A stretch of 64,000 nt of DNA from the NCBI GenBank assembly GCA_963971405.1, contig OZ020485.1:29903921-29967920 (forward strand), read 5' to 3'. This stretch comes from Psococerastis gibbosa. Taxonomy: Eukaryota; Arthropoda; Insecta; Psocodea; Psocidae. How positions within the stretch are numbered: position 1 is the first letter of the stretch; each line of letters starts with the position of its first letter. Below, in pieces: positions 56,080 to 64,000 of this stretch. The translations under genes and the position numbers were made by a program. Under the pieces are notes generated by a model. The model was not told where the DNA came from and ran no database searches. It was given only the letters and a program-made list of their open reading frames with translations.

Positions 56080-57530
56080 ATAATGAGTTGGTTTTATTGT
56101 GGAACGGGCAGGAATAAGGGGGATTTGTCTTCAACTACTTTGCTCGTACATTACCAACAGACAACAACAAGTTTTATTAAGTGGACCGTACGATGCTTGT
56201 GGCACAAGCAAAACTTTTTTTAGTGACATGACGACAATGACGTGTGGTGTCCCGCAAGGAACCGTCCTTGGTCCCCTTTTTTTCCTCGTCTACTATAACC
56301 AACTACTGGAACTGGACACAGAAGGTACACTGATAGGCTTCGCCGACGACACAGTATTGTACTTCAACGGTCCTACGTGGAACGACACTTATCAAAAGGC
56401 AACCACCGCAATGCGCAAGGTTAAAGATTGGCTAGACAAGAACTTACTTACCCTTAACATTAATAAAACGGAGTACATGGCTTTCAGCAACACGGTTGTT
56501 GGGCAACCTGAAAACCAGCACTTGATACTTCATGGACATGACTGTGCTCTAAACAACTGTTACAATTGCCGAGAAATAATTAAAACTGATAAATACAAAT
56601 ACTTAGGGACCATTATAGACCACAATTTACGATGGAGTGAGCACATATTATTAACTGTCAAAAGGATAAGAAAAACCTTGTACAAATTCAAAAGACTAAG
56701 GAATATTGTAAACCGTGACGTTATAAGACAAATCTACTTCGCACTAGTCCAATCACTTGTACAATATAACATCTTAGCATGGGGCGGAGCACATTCTACA
56801 ATCATGGACCCACTAGAAACAGCCCTCCGAAGCGTAATTAAAGTTGCCATGAAAAAGCACTATAGGTACCCATCGGAACTGCTCTATGACGAATTTAACG
56901 TACCTACCACCACAATCACTTACGCAAGACAGCTTTGTTTATACAGGTACAAACAATTACTAGACGCAAACAACCAATCAGACTTAATTCAACATGACTG
57001 TGGCACAAGACTTGGTGTTGGTCGCAATCTTCAGATCCCCAATCATAACACTACCCTTTTCAAACATTCGCACATTTACCTATCAGTTCCATTCTATAAC
57101 AGCCTTCCTGAGTTCATAAAAAATCTACGACCAAAAAAAAAATTCGTTAGTAAAATTAGTTTTCATCTGTCCCATAATCAACTAACAAATCTTCCAGCAA
57201 TAGCGCGCTAGCATAACAACCCCGGATTCAACAGAGTGATAAACATTTATATTATTTCATCTTAGTATATGATCTTACTTATTTACTTACTTAGTGATGT
57301 TACTTAGAGTCTACATAAAATTAATTATTATCGATAAAGTTTTAGTTTTAGTTTAGTTTAGTTTTAGCTTAGTTATTAGTATTAAGGGGGCCCCAGCACG
57401 GGAGAAATCCTTTGGGCCACCCCTACTTCATTATATCACTGTATATGTAATATTGAAGAAACGAAATACATTTATTATTTATATATTTATTTATTTATTA
57501 TATTTACTTGGATTTGTTCCAACCATTATC
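56080..57530 (+). mobile_element. 5'-truncated non-LTR retrotransposon (CR1/jockey-like)
   Basis: The reverse-transcriptase remainder (described separately) is followed by a 3' UTR (GGGGGCCCCAGCACGGGAGA, TTTGGGCCACCCCTACTTC) and a TTTAT/TTTA-rich tail to about 57,510. It is inserted into the Tc1 element just after the transposase remnant. Confidence 0.65.
56099..57211 (+). CDS. Reverse transcriptase C-terminal part, CR1/jockey-like LINE (370 aa, partial)
   Basis: Starts in mid-domain (ERAGIRGICLQLLCSYITNR). It contains GVPQGTVLGPLFFLVY (50-65), the catalytic FADD (81-84), NKTEYMAF and KYKYLGTIIDHNLRW. The C-terminal half has QIYFALVQSLVQYNILAWGG, LETALRSVIKVAM and ends NLPAIAR. Motifs A and N-terminal to it, and any endonuclease, are missing because of 5' truncation; the first residue listed is not a real start codon. 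The remaining frame has no internal stop. The clade is assigned from motif style only. Confidence 0.8.
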   Translation: MERAGIRGICLQLLCSYITNRQQQVLLSGPYDACGTSKTFFSDMTTMTCGVPQGTVLGPLFFLVYYNQLLELDTEGTLIGFADDTVLYFNGPTWNDTYQKATTAMRKVKDWLDKNLLTLNINKTEYMAFSNTVVGQPENQHLILHGHDCALNNCYNCREIIKTDKYKYLGTIIDHNLRWSEHILLTVKRIRKTLYKFKRLRNIVNRDVIRQIYFALVQSLVQYNILAWGGAHSTIMDPLETALRSVIKVAMKKHYRYPSELLYDEFNVPTTTITYARQLCLYRYKQLLDANNQSDLIQHDCGTRLGVGRNLQIPNHNTTLFKHSHIYLSVPFYNSLPEFIKNLRPKKKFVSKISFHLSHNQLTNLPAIAR

Positions 57531-57710
57531 GGCAGCGCCACTTCCGTCTTCAGCACACCTTGAAACCACTAATCCGATTTCAATTTTTTTTGTGAAAGCC
57601 TGTGGTACCCACCTACAATGTTACAATATCATAATATAGTTTTGTACGTGAACTAATTTTGTAAGGAAAATGATAAACTTGTTAGTTCCAGGATTTTCGG
57701 GCGAACACCG

Positions 57711-58424
57711 TACAGTATAGGATAAATATATCGTATGCCAATTATATAAATTGTAGAATTGTATTGCTGTATGTCTCTAAAAGTATGTTATTGTTAACAA
57801 ATTGACATTAAAATGTCCTTACCAACGATAATAAAATATAGGTCCTGACCTATCTAATCTTATCAGACCCTTCATCTGGCTACAAGTGCGGTACCCCTTA
57901 AGTCTTAAGATATACGAAATACACAAAATTTTGTTCATTCACGTCAATTCAGATAACGTGTTTTCTGTGGGTGATGACCATTTTCTATGTTTCCAGTGAA
58001 ATTGGGAGTATGACTAAAATAATTGAAAAATTGTTTGCCTACGCCTACAAACCTAATAACCTATTAACTGATATAACTTATACCATTGAATATATAACAC
58101 TATAGAAAGGCCCCTGCATTTACGATTCCATTCTATAGAAACGCGAACTAAGGTGATACTTGGCAGCGAACTGTTGCTCAACGCAAGCATCACCCGCGGA
58201 GCTTCATACCTGGGTCCAGCTAGGGGTTGCAAGTCACATTGTACACTTCCTTATCCTTATTTCAGAACAGGGCCAGGTACAGCATTTACTCATTTAGAAA
58301 GCACTGAGCATTTCACGGGCCTCGTTCATTTATACTTCAATGTTTCAAGATAATTATAAGTCCAATACGTGCATTACTGTGTGTGTTTTTTTTTTTACAT
58401 CCCTAAGAACCGGTCCAAGTTTAT
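57711..58424. other. Interval between the Tc1 nest and the R1 cluster
   Basis: AT-rich sequence with no recognised exon or repeat boundary. If the torsin gene extends upstream, its missing 5' exon(s) would be expected here or further right on the minus strand, but none is identifiable. Confidence 0.4.
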
Positions 58425-59263
58425 TCGAACATGCTTTCCAATTTATCAAAATTAGCAGACAGAAAAAAAGAATAATTTCATGGTAAATAATTTTCCTATA
58501 GTTACATTTCCGATATTTCGGGGGGGGGGGGGGGGGGGGGGGTTGTAGCACCTGATGTCACTGGAGATGAGTTAAATTCTAAATAGGTCAGACCAACACA
58601 ATACCACACAGCAATAATGGCAGGGCACGCAATGCATTTAAGCGTAAATTTTCTATCATTTTTTCAAAAAACAAAATTTTTGCTCAAAACCAAATGGTTT
58701 TTTGGGAAAGCAACCTGTCCGGTTTCGTTAATCAATTTAAAACCTAAAACATGCCTGAAGGTAGAAATAATCGATAGAAAGGTTTCACAGAAAAATTATT
58801 TTTTAATAATTTTTCATGAAAATTGAGTTATTTTTATTTTTTTACCCCCAGAAGCAAACTATCAAGGGACAAGCGACCCCCTTCATTTTGTTAACATTAT
58901 AACAACTACAAGATATGTGAATTTAAAAGAAATCGTTGGAGCCGTTTTGGCGAAATCATTTTTTAGACGTTTTTTTTAGTTTTTTGAGAATGAAACCCCC
59001 CCAAATTGAGTTAGCCCGAAATAAAAAAAAACTGTCTCGCGGTGTGATTTGTGTGAACCTACATGCAAAATTTCTTCAAAATCGGCCGAATAGTTTGCCC
59101 GGAAATCGATGAACAGACAGACAGAAATACAGACAGACAGACAGAGCGACAGACAGACATTTCGTAAAAACCACTTTTTTGGGTTCCTGGAACCTCAAAA
59201 CGTGTAAATCCGTTGAAATCTCGGAATCGAAAATTTAAACCATCACAAAGCTTTCCTTAGACT
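58425..59263 (-). repeat. Dispersed repeat R1, long minus-oriented copy
   Basis: Runs from ACATGCTTTCCAATTTATCA through a poly-G tract (58,520-58,542), TGATGTCACTGGAGATGAG, GCAATAATGGCAGGGCACGC, GGGAAAGCAACCTGTCCGGT, AGAAGCAAACTATCAAGGGA, ATTGAGTTAGCCCGAAATAA, the ACAGACAGACAG microsatellite and CGTTGAAATCTCGGAATCGA to CATCACAAAGCTTTCCTTA. Confidence 0.75.
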
Positions 59264-59998
59264 TCTCAAAAAACTCCCAAAAAAAGTCTAAAAAAATTAT
59301 TTTTCAAAAACGGCTCCAACGATTTCTTTTAAGTTCACATATATTGTAGCCCTTATTAATGTTAATAAAATGTGGGGGTCGCTTGCCCCTTGATTGTTTG
59401 CTTCGGGGGGTAAAATTTTTTTAATGAAAAATGACTAAAAAAAAAAAATTCTGCTAAACCTTTCTATCGATGATTTCTACCTTCAGGCATGTTTTAGGTG
59501 TTAAAAACAGTAAAGAAAACCGGAAAGGTTGCTTTCCCAAAAAAGTATTTTTTTTGGAGCAAAAAAATGTTTTTTTGAAAAAATGATAGAAAATTCACGG
59601 TCAAATGCATTGCGTGCCCTGCCATTATTCCTGTGGGGTAATGTGTTGTCTGACCGGTCTAGAATATGCAATGCCATCGATTAATTCAGTGCTTTGGGAT
59701 AGGTGATATCCTAGGCGATTGCCAGAGGGGGTCCTTGGGTTCCGGACCCCCCCCCCCCCCCTCCGCCCTTCCCAAATGGTTACAGCTTACACTAGATAGA
59801 ATTGAGTTTTATAGATTTCTAAATTTATTGAGGTTACCTCACCTCCAGTGACTTCAGGTGAACCCCCCCCCCCCCCCCCCCCGAGATATGCGAAATTAAA
59901 CCAAAAGAAAATTATTTACCATGAAATTACTTATTTTCTCTATCTACTAAGTAGTTGATAAATGGGAAAGCATGTTCGAGTAATCTCGGACCGGTTCT
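59264..59998 (+). repeat. Dispersed repeat R1, plus-oriented partial copy joined head-to-head
   Basis: Begins inside R1 (CTCAAAAAACTCCCAAAAAA) directly after the end of the previous copy. It continues through CGGCTCCAACGATTTCTTTT, ATTTCTACCTTCAGGCATG and TGCATTGCGTGCCCTGCCAT to GATAAATGGGAAAGCATGTT and CGGACCGGTTC. Two poly-C tracts (about 59,748-59,761 and 59,863-59,882) lie within it; the first belongs to an extra insertion with CTTGGGTTCCGGACCCCC. Confidence 0.7.
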
Positions 59999-60120
59999 TT
60001 TTGAATTGTCATTACTTACAATAGAATTATTTGGTTGTATATTTGTATATATATATTTTTTGGTTTAACTCATAATTGCTAAAAATCTGTTGGTAATTGA
60101 AAGGTGATGTAATGAGTGGA

Positions 60121-60235
60121 TGGCCATGCTTCGAAGGGCATGTGAAGCAGGCGGTCCCGGGCCTTCCTAGTTGAGTGGAAGAGAGGGCTTTATAGCCCTA
60201 ACTCCCCTAGGTTGGTTTAGTCATAGAAACAACAA
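60121..60235 (+). mobile_element. SINE family S1, copy 4 (body only)
   Basis: GGCCATGCTTCGAAGGGCAT, AGGCGGTCCCGGGCCTTCCT, AGTTGAGTGGAAGAGAGGGC, CCTAACTCCCCTAGGTTGG match the S1 body. The tRNA-like head is missing, so this copy is 5'-truncated. It ends in an AAC repeat. Confidence 0.7.
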
Positions 60236-60251
60236 CAACATAAGTCTTTAT

Positions 60252-60860
60252 TTATTGCTCTCCAATTTATACGTAGTACCTCTATAAGGAAAGCTTTGTC
60301 ATGGTCGAAATTTTCGATTCCGAGATTTCAACAGATTTACACGTTTTGAGGTCCCAGGAACCCAAAAAACTGGTTTTTACAAAATGTCTGTCTATCGCTC
60401 TGTCCGCCTGTCTGCCACTCTGTCTGTTCATCGATTTCTGGGCAAACTACTCGGTTAATTTAAAAGAAATTTAGCGTGTAGGTTCACAAAAATCATACCT
60501 CGTGACAGTTTTTTTCTATCATCTTTTAAAAAAATAATTTTTTGCACAAAAATAAATATTTCTTTGGGAAAGCAACCTGTCCGGTTTCGTTACTCAATTT
60601 AACACCTTAAACATGTCTGAAAGTAGAAATCATCGAAACGAAAATTATTTGTTATAGTCATTTTTCCTTAATTTTCTTTTTATATTTTTTAACCCCCAGA
60701 AGCAAACTATCTTGCGGCAAGCGACCTCCCGCATTTTATTAACATTAATATTGACTACAATATATATGAATTAAAAGAAATCGTTGGAGCCGCTTTTGAG
60801 AAATAGTTTTTTTAAACGTTTTTTTTTTAGTTTTTTGAGAAAGACTGCGGGCAAACTTAC
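60252..60860. repeat. Dispersed repeat R1: plus half joined to minus half
   Basis: 60,252-60,510 is the plus-oriented beginning of R1 (CTCTCCAATTTATACG, GTCATGGTCGAAATTTTCGA, TTTACAAAATGTCTGTCTAT, GATTTCTGGGCAAACTACTC). From about 60,515 the minus-oriented interior follows (TTCTATCATCTTTTAAAAAA, GGGAAAGCAACCTGTCCGGT, AGAAGCAAACTATC, AATCGTTGGAGCCGC) to about 60,840. A half MITE arm (AATAGCCGCCTTAG) lies near 61,000. Confidence 0.6.
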
Positions 60861-61512
60861 AAATTTGGAAAAAATTGAAAACAAAAATGATCAATTGTTG
60901 AAAACCAGTGGAATGTGGTGTAAAAATAAATAAAGCATCATTGAAGATTTTCCGTCAATGACAAAATCAAATTTGAAGTATAATTGACCAGTGGAATAGC
61001 CGCCTTAGCATTATTCCAATTTGAATTTGAAGAAGCTCTCATATACGGCTTCAAAATAATAATAGGTAGATTTAGTATTTTACAGTAGATACATTAAGTC
61101 TAATTAAATCATCTGCAATTCTAAAATAAGCTATTGTTGGAAAGCCTGTGCTGAGCAGAAGAAGTACAATGCTAGGTCAAATAAAAGAACCGGTCCGAGT
61201 TTACTCGAACATGCTTTCCAATTTATGAACATTAGTAGATAGGGAATATGAGTAATTTCATGGTAAATGATTTTCCAGTTGTTAAATTTCCGATATCTGG
61301 GGGGGGGGGGGGGGGGGTTGTCCACCTGACGTCACTGGAAGTGAGATAAATTCTAGATAGGTCAGACCAACACATTAATTACCACACAGCAATAATGGCA
61401 GGACACGCAAGGCATTTGAGCGCGAATTTTCTATCATTTTTTCAAAAAATAATTTTTTGTGCAAAATCAAATATTTTTTTGGGAGAGCAACCTATCCGGT
61501 TTAGTTACTCCA

Positions 61513-61797
61513 TGTAGTAGTAGTAGTGTTCGTCGGGTTAATAACGACTTAGGCCTCATTTGGGCCCATAGAGCGACCCCGACTTGACTGTCCTATGCCA
61601 GCCCATAGGACAGTGGACCTCCTGATTATAGTGGATTCCGAACCACTTGGGAAACACAGTGAAGTCACACGATTAGTTCGGAGGTGACCAGGACAAGTCC
61701 TACCATGTTTCCCTACCGGCACTGTCCACACGACCAAGTTATCTGCAGCTTTGAACCTGCTCTGGTCCGCTGGATTCAACATGGTATGGCGGCCGGT
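61513..61797. repeat. Dispersed repeat R2, copy 2, with an 11-bp perfect hairpin
   Basis: From about 61,610 it matches R2 copy 1 at 22,640-22,880 (GTGGACCTCCTGATTATAGT, GGAGGTGACCAGGAC, GGATTCAACATGGTA). Immediately before, ACTGTCCTATG (61,587-61,597) and its exact inverse (61,604-61,614) form a hairpin with a 6-base loop. It is inserted within an R1 copy. Confidence 0.6.
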
Positions 61798-61853
61798 TGG
61801 TTTAGTTACTCAGTTTAACACCTAAAACATGCCTGAAGGTAGAAATCATCGAT

Positions 61854-62013
61854 GCAGTCTGATCGAGGCGTTTATAACACCGGGGTTAAATAAATACCCT
61901 AGGATTATAACTGTAAACAAACAAATTTTGAATAGCACTTTCCATTATACAATTATCTTGTTTACCAGTGGATTAAATAAATACCGGTCTTATAAACGCC
62001 CCGATCAGGCTGC
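61854..62013. mobile_element. Foldback MITE F1, copy 3 (complete ends)
   Basis: Terminal repeats GCAGTCTGATCGAGGCGTTT...ATAA and, as inverse of the right end, GCAGCCTGATCGGGGCGTTT...ATAA differ at two positions over about 24 bases. Subterminal GGTTAAATAAATACC is matched by GGATTAAATAAATACC on the right as a direct, not inverted, repeat. The core GTAAACAAACAAATTTTGAA to ATCTTGTTTAC is shared with 21.5 and 44.2 kb. Confidence 0.65.
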
Positions 62014-62486
62014 TGGGACCAGAAAACGTGAAAATCCGTTGAAATCTCGGAATCGAAAATTTCGACCATCACAAAGCTTTCCTTTTACTACGTATAAATT
62101 GGAAAGCAATAAAATATATACAGTATATACCACTGGCCATTATTAAAGTAGGCAGCCAATTGAAGGGGCAGGAAGAAATTGAGAGTATTGCATAGTGAGG
62201 GTATTTAGACCGTCCCTGGTAAAGATGTAACGAGTTGGACCCTGACGAATTGCACAATGGGCTGACACCAGCGGGACGTCCGACCTTTTTTCTAGTTTGT
62301 AGGTTTTTCACCAGAAAAGCCTGTTTGCAATATTTGACCGTCGTGACCATTCTATAGTGTTATATATTCAATGCTTATACCGAGGGTTTTATGTTTACTA
62401 GAATAGTACCGTACCTACTGAAGCTTAGGTTTTGTTTCCGCAACACAAAATATAGTTCATAGGTAACATTTACCACAATGAAAATA

Positions 62487-63252
62487 AAGAACCCGTCCGA
62501 GTTTACTCGAACATGCTTTCCAATTTATCAAGTAGTAGCTAGAGAAAATGAGTAATTTCATGGTAAACAAAGCTTTCTACGTATAAATTGGATAGTAATA
62601 ATTTTCCTATAGTTAAATTTCGGGCATCTGGGGGGGGGGGGTGTCCACCTGACGTCACTGGAGGTGAGGTAAATTATAGATAGGTCAGACCAACACATTA
62701 CCACACAGTAATTATGACAGGGCATGCAATGCATTTGAGTGTGAATTTTCTATCATTTTTTCAAAAAATAATTTTTTGTGCAAAACCAAATAGTTTTTTG
62801 GGAAAGCAACCTGTCCAGTTTCGTTACACAATTTAACACCTAAAACATGCCTGAAGGTAGAAATCATCGATAGAAAGGTTTCGCAGAAAAATTATTTTTT
62901 AGTCATTTTTCATTAAAATTGAGTTATTTTTATTTTTTTACCCCCAGAAGCAAACTATCAAGGGGCAAGGGACCTCCCGCATTTTGTCAACATTAATAAC
63001 CACTACAATATATGTGAATTTAAAAGAAATCGTTGGAGCTGTTTTCGAGAAATAATTTTTTTTTAGAAGTATTTTATGCGTTTTTTGAAAATAAACCCCC
63101 CCCCCCCCAAATTGAGTTAGCCTAAAATAAAATAAAATGGTCCCGAAGTATGATTTTTGTAAACCTATATGCCAAATTTCATCAAAATCGACTGAGTCGT
63201 TTGCCCGGAAATCGATGAACAGACATACAGACAGACAGACAGAGCGACAGAC
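62487..63252 (-). repeat. Dispersed repeat R1, minus copy cut by an LTR element
   Basis: Runs from GTCCGAGTTTACTCGAACAT and ATGCTTTCCAATTTATCAAG through a poly-G tract (62,631-62,641), TGACGTCACTGGAGGTGAGG, AAAACATGCCTGAAGGTAGA, AGAAGCAAACTATCAAGGGG and AAATTGAGTTAGCC to ATCGATGAACAGACATACAG and the ACAG microsatellite. There it is cut at 63,252 by the LTR retrotransposon. Confidence 0.7.
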
Positions 63253-63463
63253 TGTTGTAGACTTAGTAATTATAGCGTTTGGTTCTAATAAAGGTATATT
63301 ACGGAGGATTAAAGTATAAATTAATAATTACTGCCATGTGCACTTAAATCTGAAAATAATAATAATAACATACGTAGCCATGTCTTCTGCTGTAGGCTGT
63401 AGCTTTCCCGCGTGATCCCAAGGAATTCAAATATATATAAATGGATATAATAGATATACCACA
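63253..63463 (-). repeat. 3' long terminal repeat of the Ty3/Gypsy-type element
   Basis: 211 bp, TG...CA on the minus strand, directly preceded by the polypurine tract. The partner 5' LTR would lie beyond the right edge of the window. Confidence 0.7.
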
Positions 63464-63473
63464 CTCCTCCCTT

Positions 63474-64000
63474 TTATAAGTAAAGTCTTGAAGGCGGCTT
63501 TACTTGGCGGCGACCCCGACGAATAGCCAGTGGCGTCTCCGGTGTTGGCAAGCTTGTTGACACTGTAGTATCTACCGTTGGCGTAACAACTTTTGTAGAT
63601 CCTGTAGGTGTAGCTTGATTAGTGTTAGAAGGTGTAGAAGTAAGGCCCGAAGAGTGTAGTACCGAGGTTTCGGAATCCTCTTCATTTCTTCCCATATCTT
63701 CTGGTAGGGTAGAGGTGTATGACAAAGTTGGTGAAAGTCCTTGACCAACCTTTCGTAATTGCTTCACATGCTTTCTTGCTAGTGCACCATTAACTAACAC
63801 TGTATAAGATAATTGTCCATCTCTTGCAATTATGGTACCTAGCTTCCACTTCTGTAATGGAGAGTAGTAATCTCGAACTGCAACGGTTTCATTTGGTGAA
63901 AATTGTACATCTGTAAAGATCGTTTCTGAGCGTTGTCTAATTTTCTCCGGTGTAATTTCCGGCAGCAAGTTATCTAGAGTTGTTCGTATTTCTCTTTTTA
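63474..64000 (-). CDS. Pol polyprotein C-terminus (integrase C-terminal region), partial
   Basis: The frame is open to the window edge (KREIRTTLDNLLPEI at the border), so the start lies outside. LLPEITPEKIRQRS is followed by an SH3-like integrase C-terminal fold segment (NETVAVRDYYSPLQKWKLGT, IIARDGQLSYTVLV, ARKHVKQLRK). A low-complexity Ser/Thr/Pro tail follows and ends RRGRRQVKPPSRLYL, the type of basic-Pro ending common in Ty3/Gypsy and related pol proteins. The stop codon abuts the polypurine tract. The integrase catalytic domain is not in the window. Confidence 0.78.
   Translation of the reverse strand, partial: KREIRTTLDNLLPEITPEKIRQRSETIFTDVQFSPNETVAVRDYYSPLQKWKLGTIIARDGQLSYTVLVNGALARKHVKQLRKVGQGLSPTLSYTSTLPEDMGRNEEDSETSVLHSSGLTSTPSNTNQATPTGSTKVVTPTVDTTVSTSLPTPETPLAIRRGRRQVKPPSRLYL

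Larger units (their letters stand above)
53881..57710 (+). mobile_element. Tc1-like transposon (host of two nested insertions)
   Basis: The left end CAGTGTTGGCCGAAAATCCT (53,881) and the right end, read as reverse complement CGGTGTTCGCCCGAAAATCC (57,685-57,710), form terminal inverted repeats. TA dinucleotides flank both ends (53,879-53,880 and 57,711-57,712), the Tc1/mariner target duplication. The element carries a broken Tc1-type transposase (about 55,190-56,040). A deleted mariner-like element (54,073-54,835) and a LINE (about 56,080-57,530) sit within it. It starts about 150 bases from the torsin exon and so probably lies in its upstream intron. Confidence 0.75.
61190..62115 (-). repeat. 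Dispersed repeat R1, minus copy broken by two insertions
   Basis: R1 runs from GAACCGGTCCGAGTTTACTC to GAGAGCAACCTATCCGGTTT (about 61,502). It is interrupted by an R2-bearing insertion (about 61,513-61,797), resumes (TAGTTACTCAGTTTAACACC to GTAGAAATCATCGAT), is interrupted by F1 (61,854-62,013), and ends AAAATCCGTTGAAATCTCGG, ACAAAGCTTTCC, TATAAATTGGAAAGC. Confidence 0.65.
63253..64000 (-). mobile_element. Ty3/Gypsy-type LTR retrotransposon, 3' end (runs off window)
   Basis: On the minus strand: the C-terminal part of pol, a stop codon, a polypurine tract (AAAAGGGAGGAG) and then an LTR starting TGTGGTATATC and ending CTACAACA (63,463 down to 63,253; 211 bp). The TG...CA ends and the adjacent polypurine tract identify it as the 3' LTR. 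No env-like frame lies between pol and the LTR. The element is inserted in the ACAG repeat of an R1 copy. Confidence 0.8.

Overview
This is eukaryotic (metazoan) DNA: AT-rich, with spliced genes, GT-AG introns of a few hundred bases to about 2 kb, and many transposon remnants. Gene content (nidogen, a DHHC palmitoyltransferase, a CRAL-TRIO lipid carrier, a torsin, a probable tetraspanin end) fits an invertebrate animal. Nidogen without a thyroglobulin domain and the mixture of Tc1, PIF/Harbinger, RTE and Ty3-type elements agree with that, but the sequence alone does not fix the phylum. No prokaryotic genes, operons or CRISPR arrays were seen.

Layout, left to right. (1) 1-4.1 kb, + strand: the end of a probable tetraspanin gene with two alternative last exons that encode homologous starts and different tails. 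(2) 6.2-8.9 kb, +: a complete four-exon DHHC palmitoyltransferase of 272 residues. (3) 13.7-31.9 kb, +: a complete nidogen gene. I resolved 22 coding exons whose phases all agree, giving 1,314 residues: signal peptide, NIDO domain, EGF, G2 beta-barrel, a long EGF array with two unusual four-cysteine modules, a YWTD propeller and a terminal EGF-like module. (4) 31.9-45.5 kb: no gene recognised; repeats, MITEs, a deleted Harbinger element, a LINE tail relic and a SINE. (5) 45.6-47.4 kb, -: a 5'-truncated RTE-type LINE with an open reverse-transcriptase frame, ending just before the first coding exon of (6) 47.4-51.8 kb, +: a complete four-exon CRAL-TRIO protein of 334 residues. (7) 52.8-53.7 kb, -: the last exon of a torsin-like AAA+ ATPase, convergent with the CRAL-TRIO gene. 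(8) 53.88-57.71 kb: a Tc1-like transposon containing a deleted mariner-like element and a second LINE. (9) 58.4-63.25 kb: a cluster of inverted copies of one dispersed repeat (called R1 here), broken by smaller insertions. (10) 63.25-64 kb, -: the 3' LTR and pol C-terminus of a Ty3/Gypsy-type retrotransposon running off the window.

The genes are unrelated in function (extracellular matrix, membrane protein lipidation, lipid transport, ER/nuclear-envelope ATPase); nothing suggests co-regulation. The most notable observations are the duplicated alternative last exons of the probable tetraspanin, the four-cysteine modules and run of phase 1-1 exons in nidogen, the torsin with substituted catalytic positions, and the layered transposon insertions, several of them close to exons.
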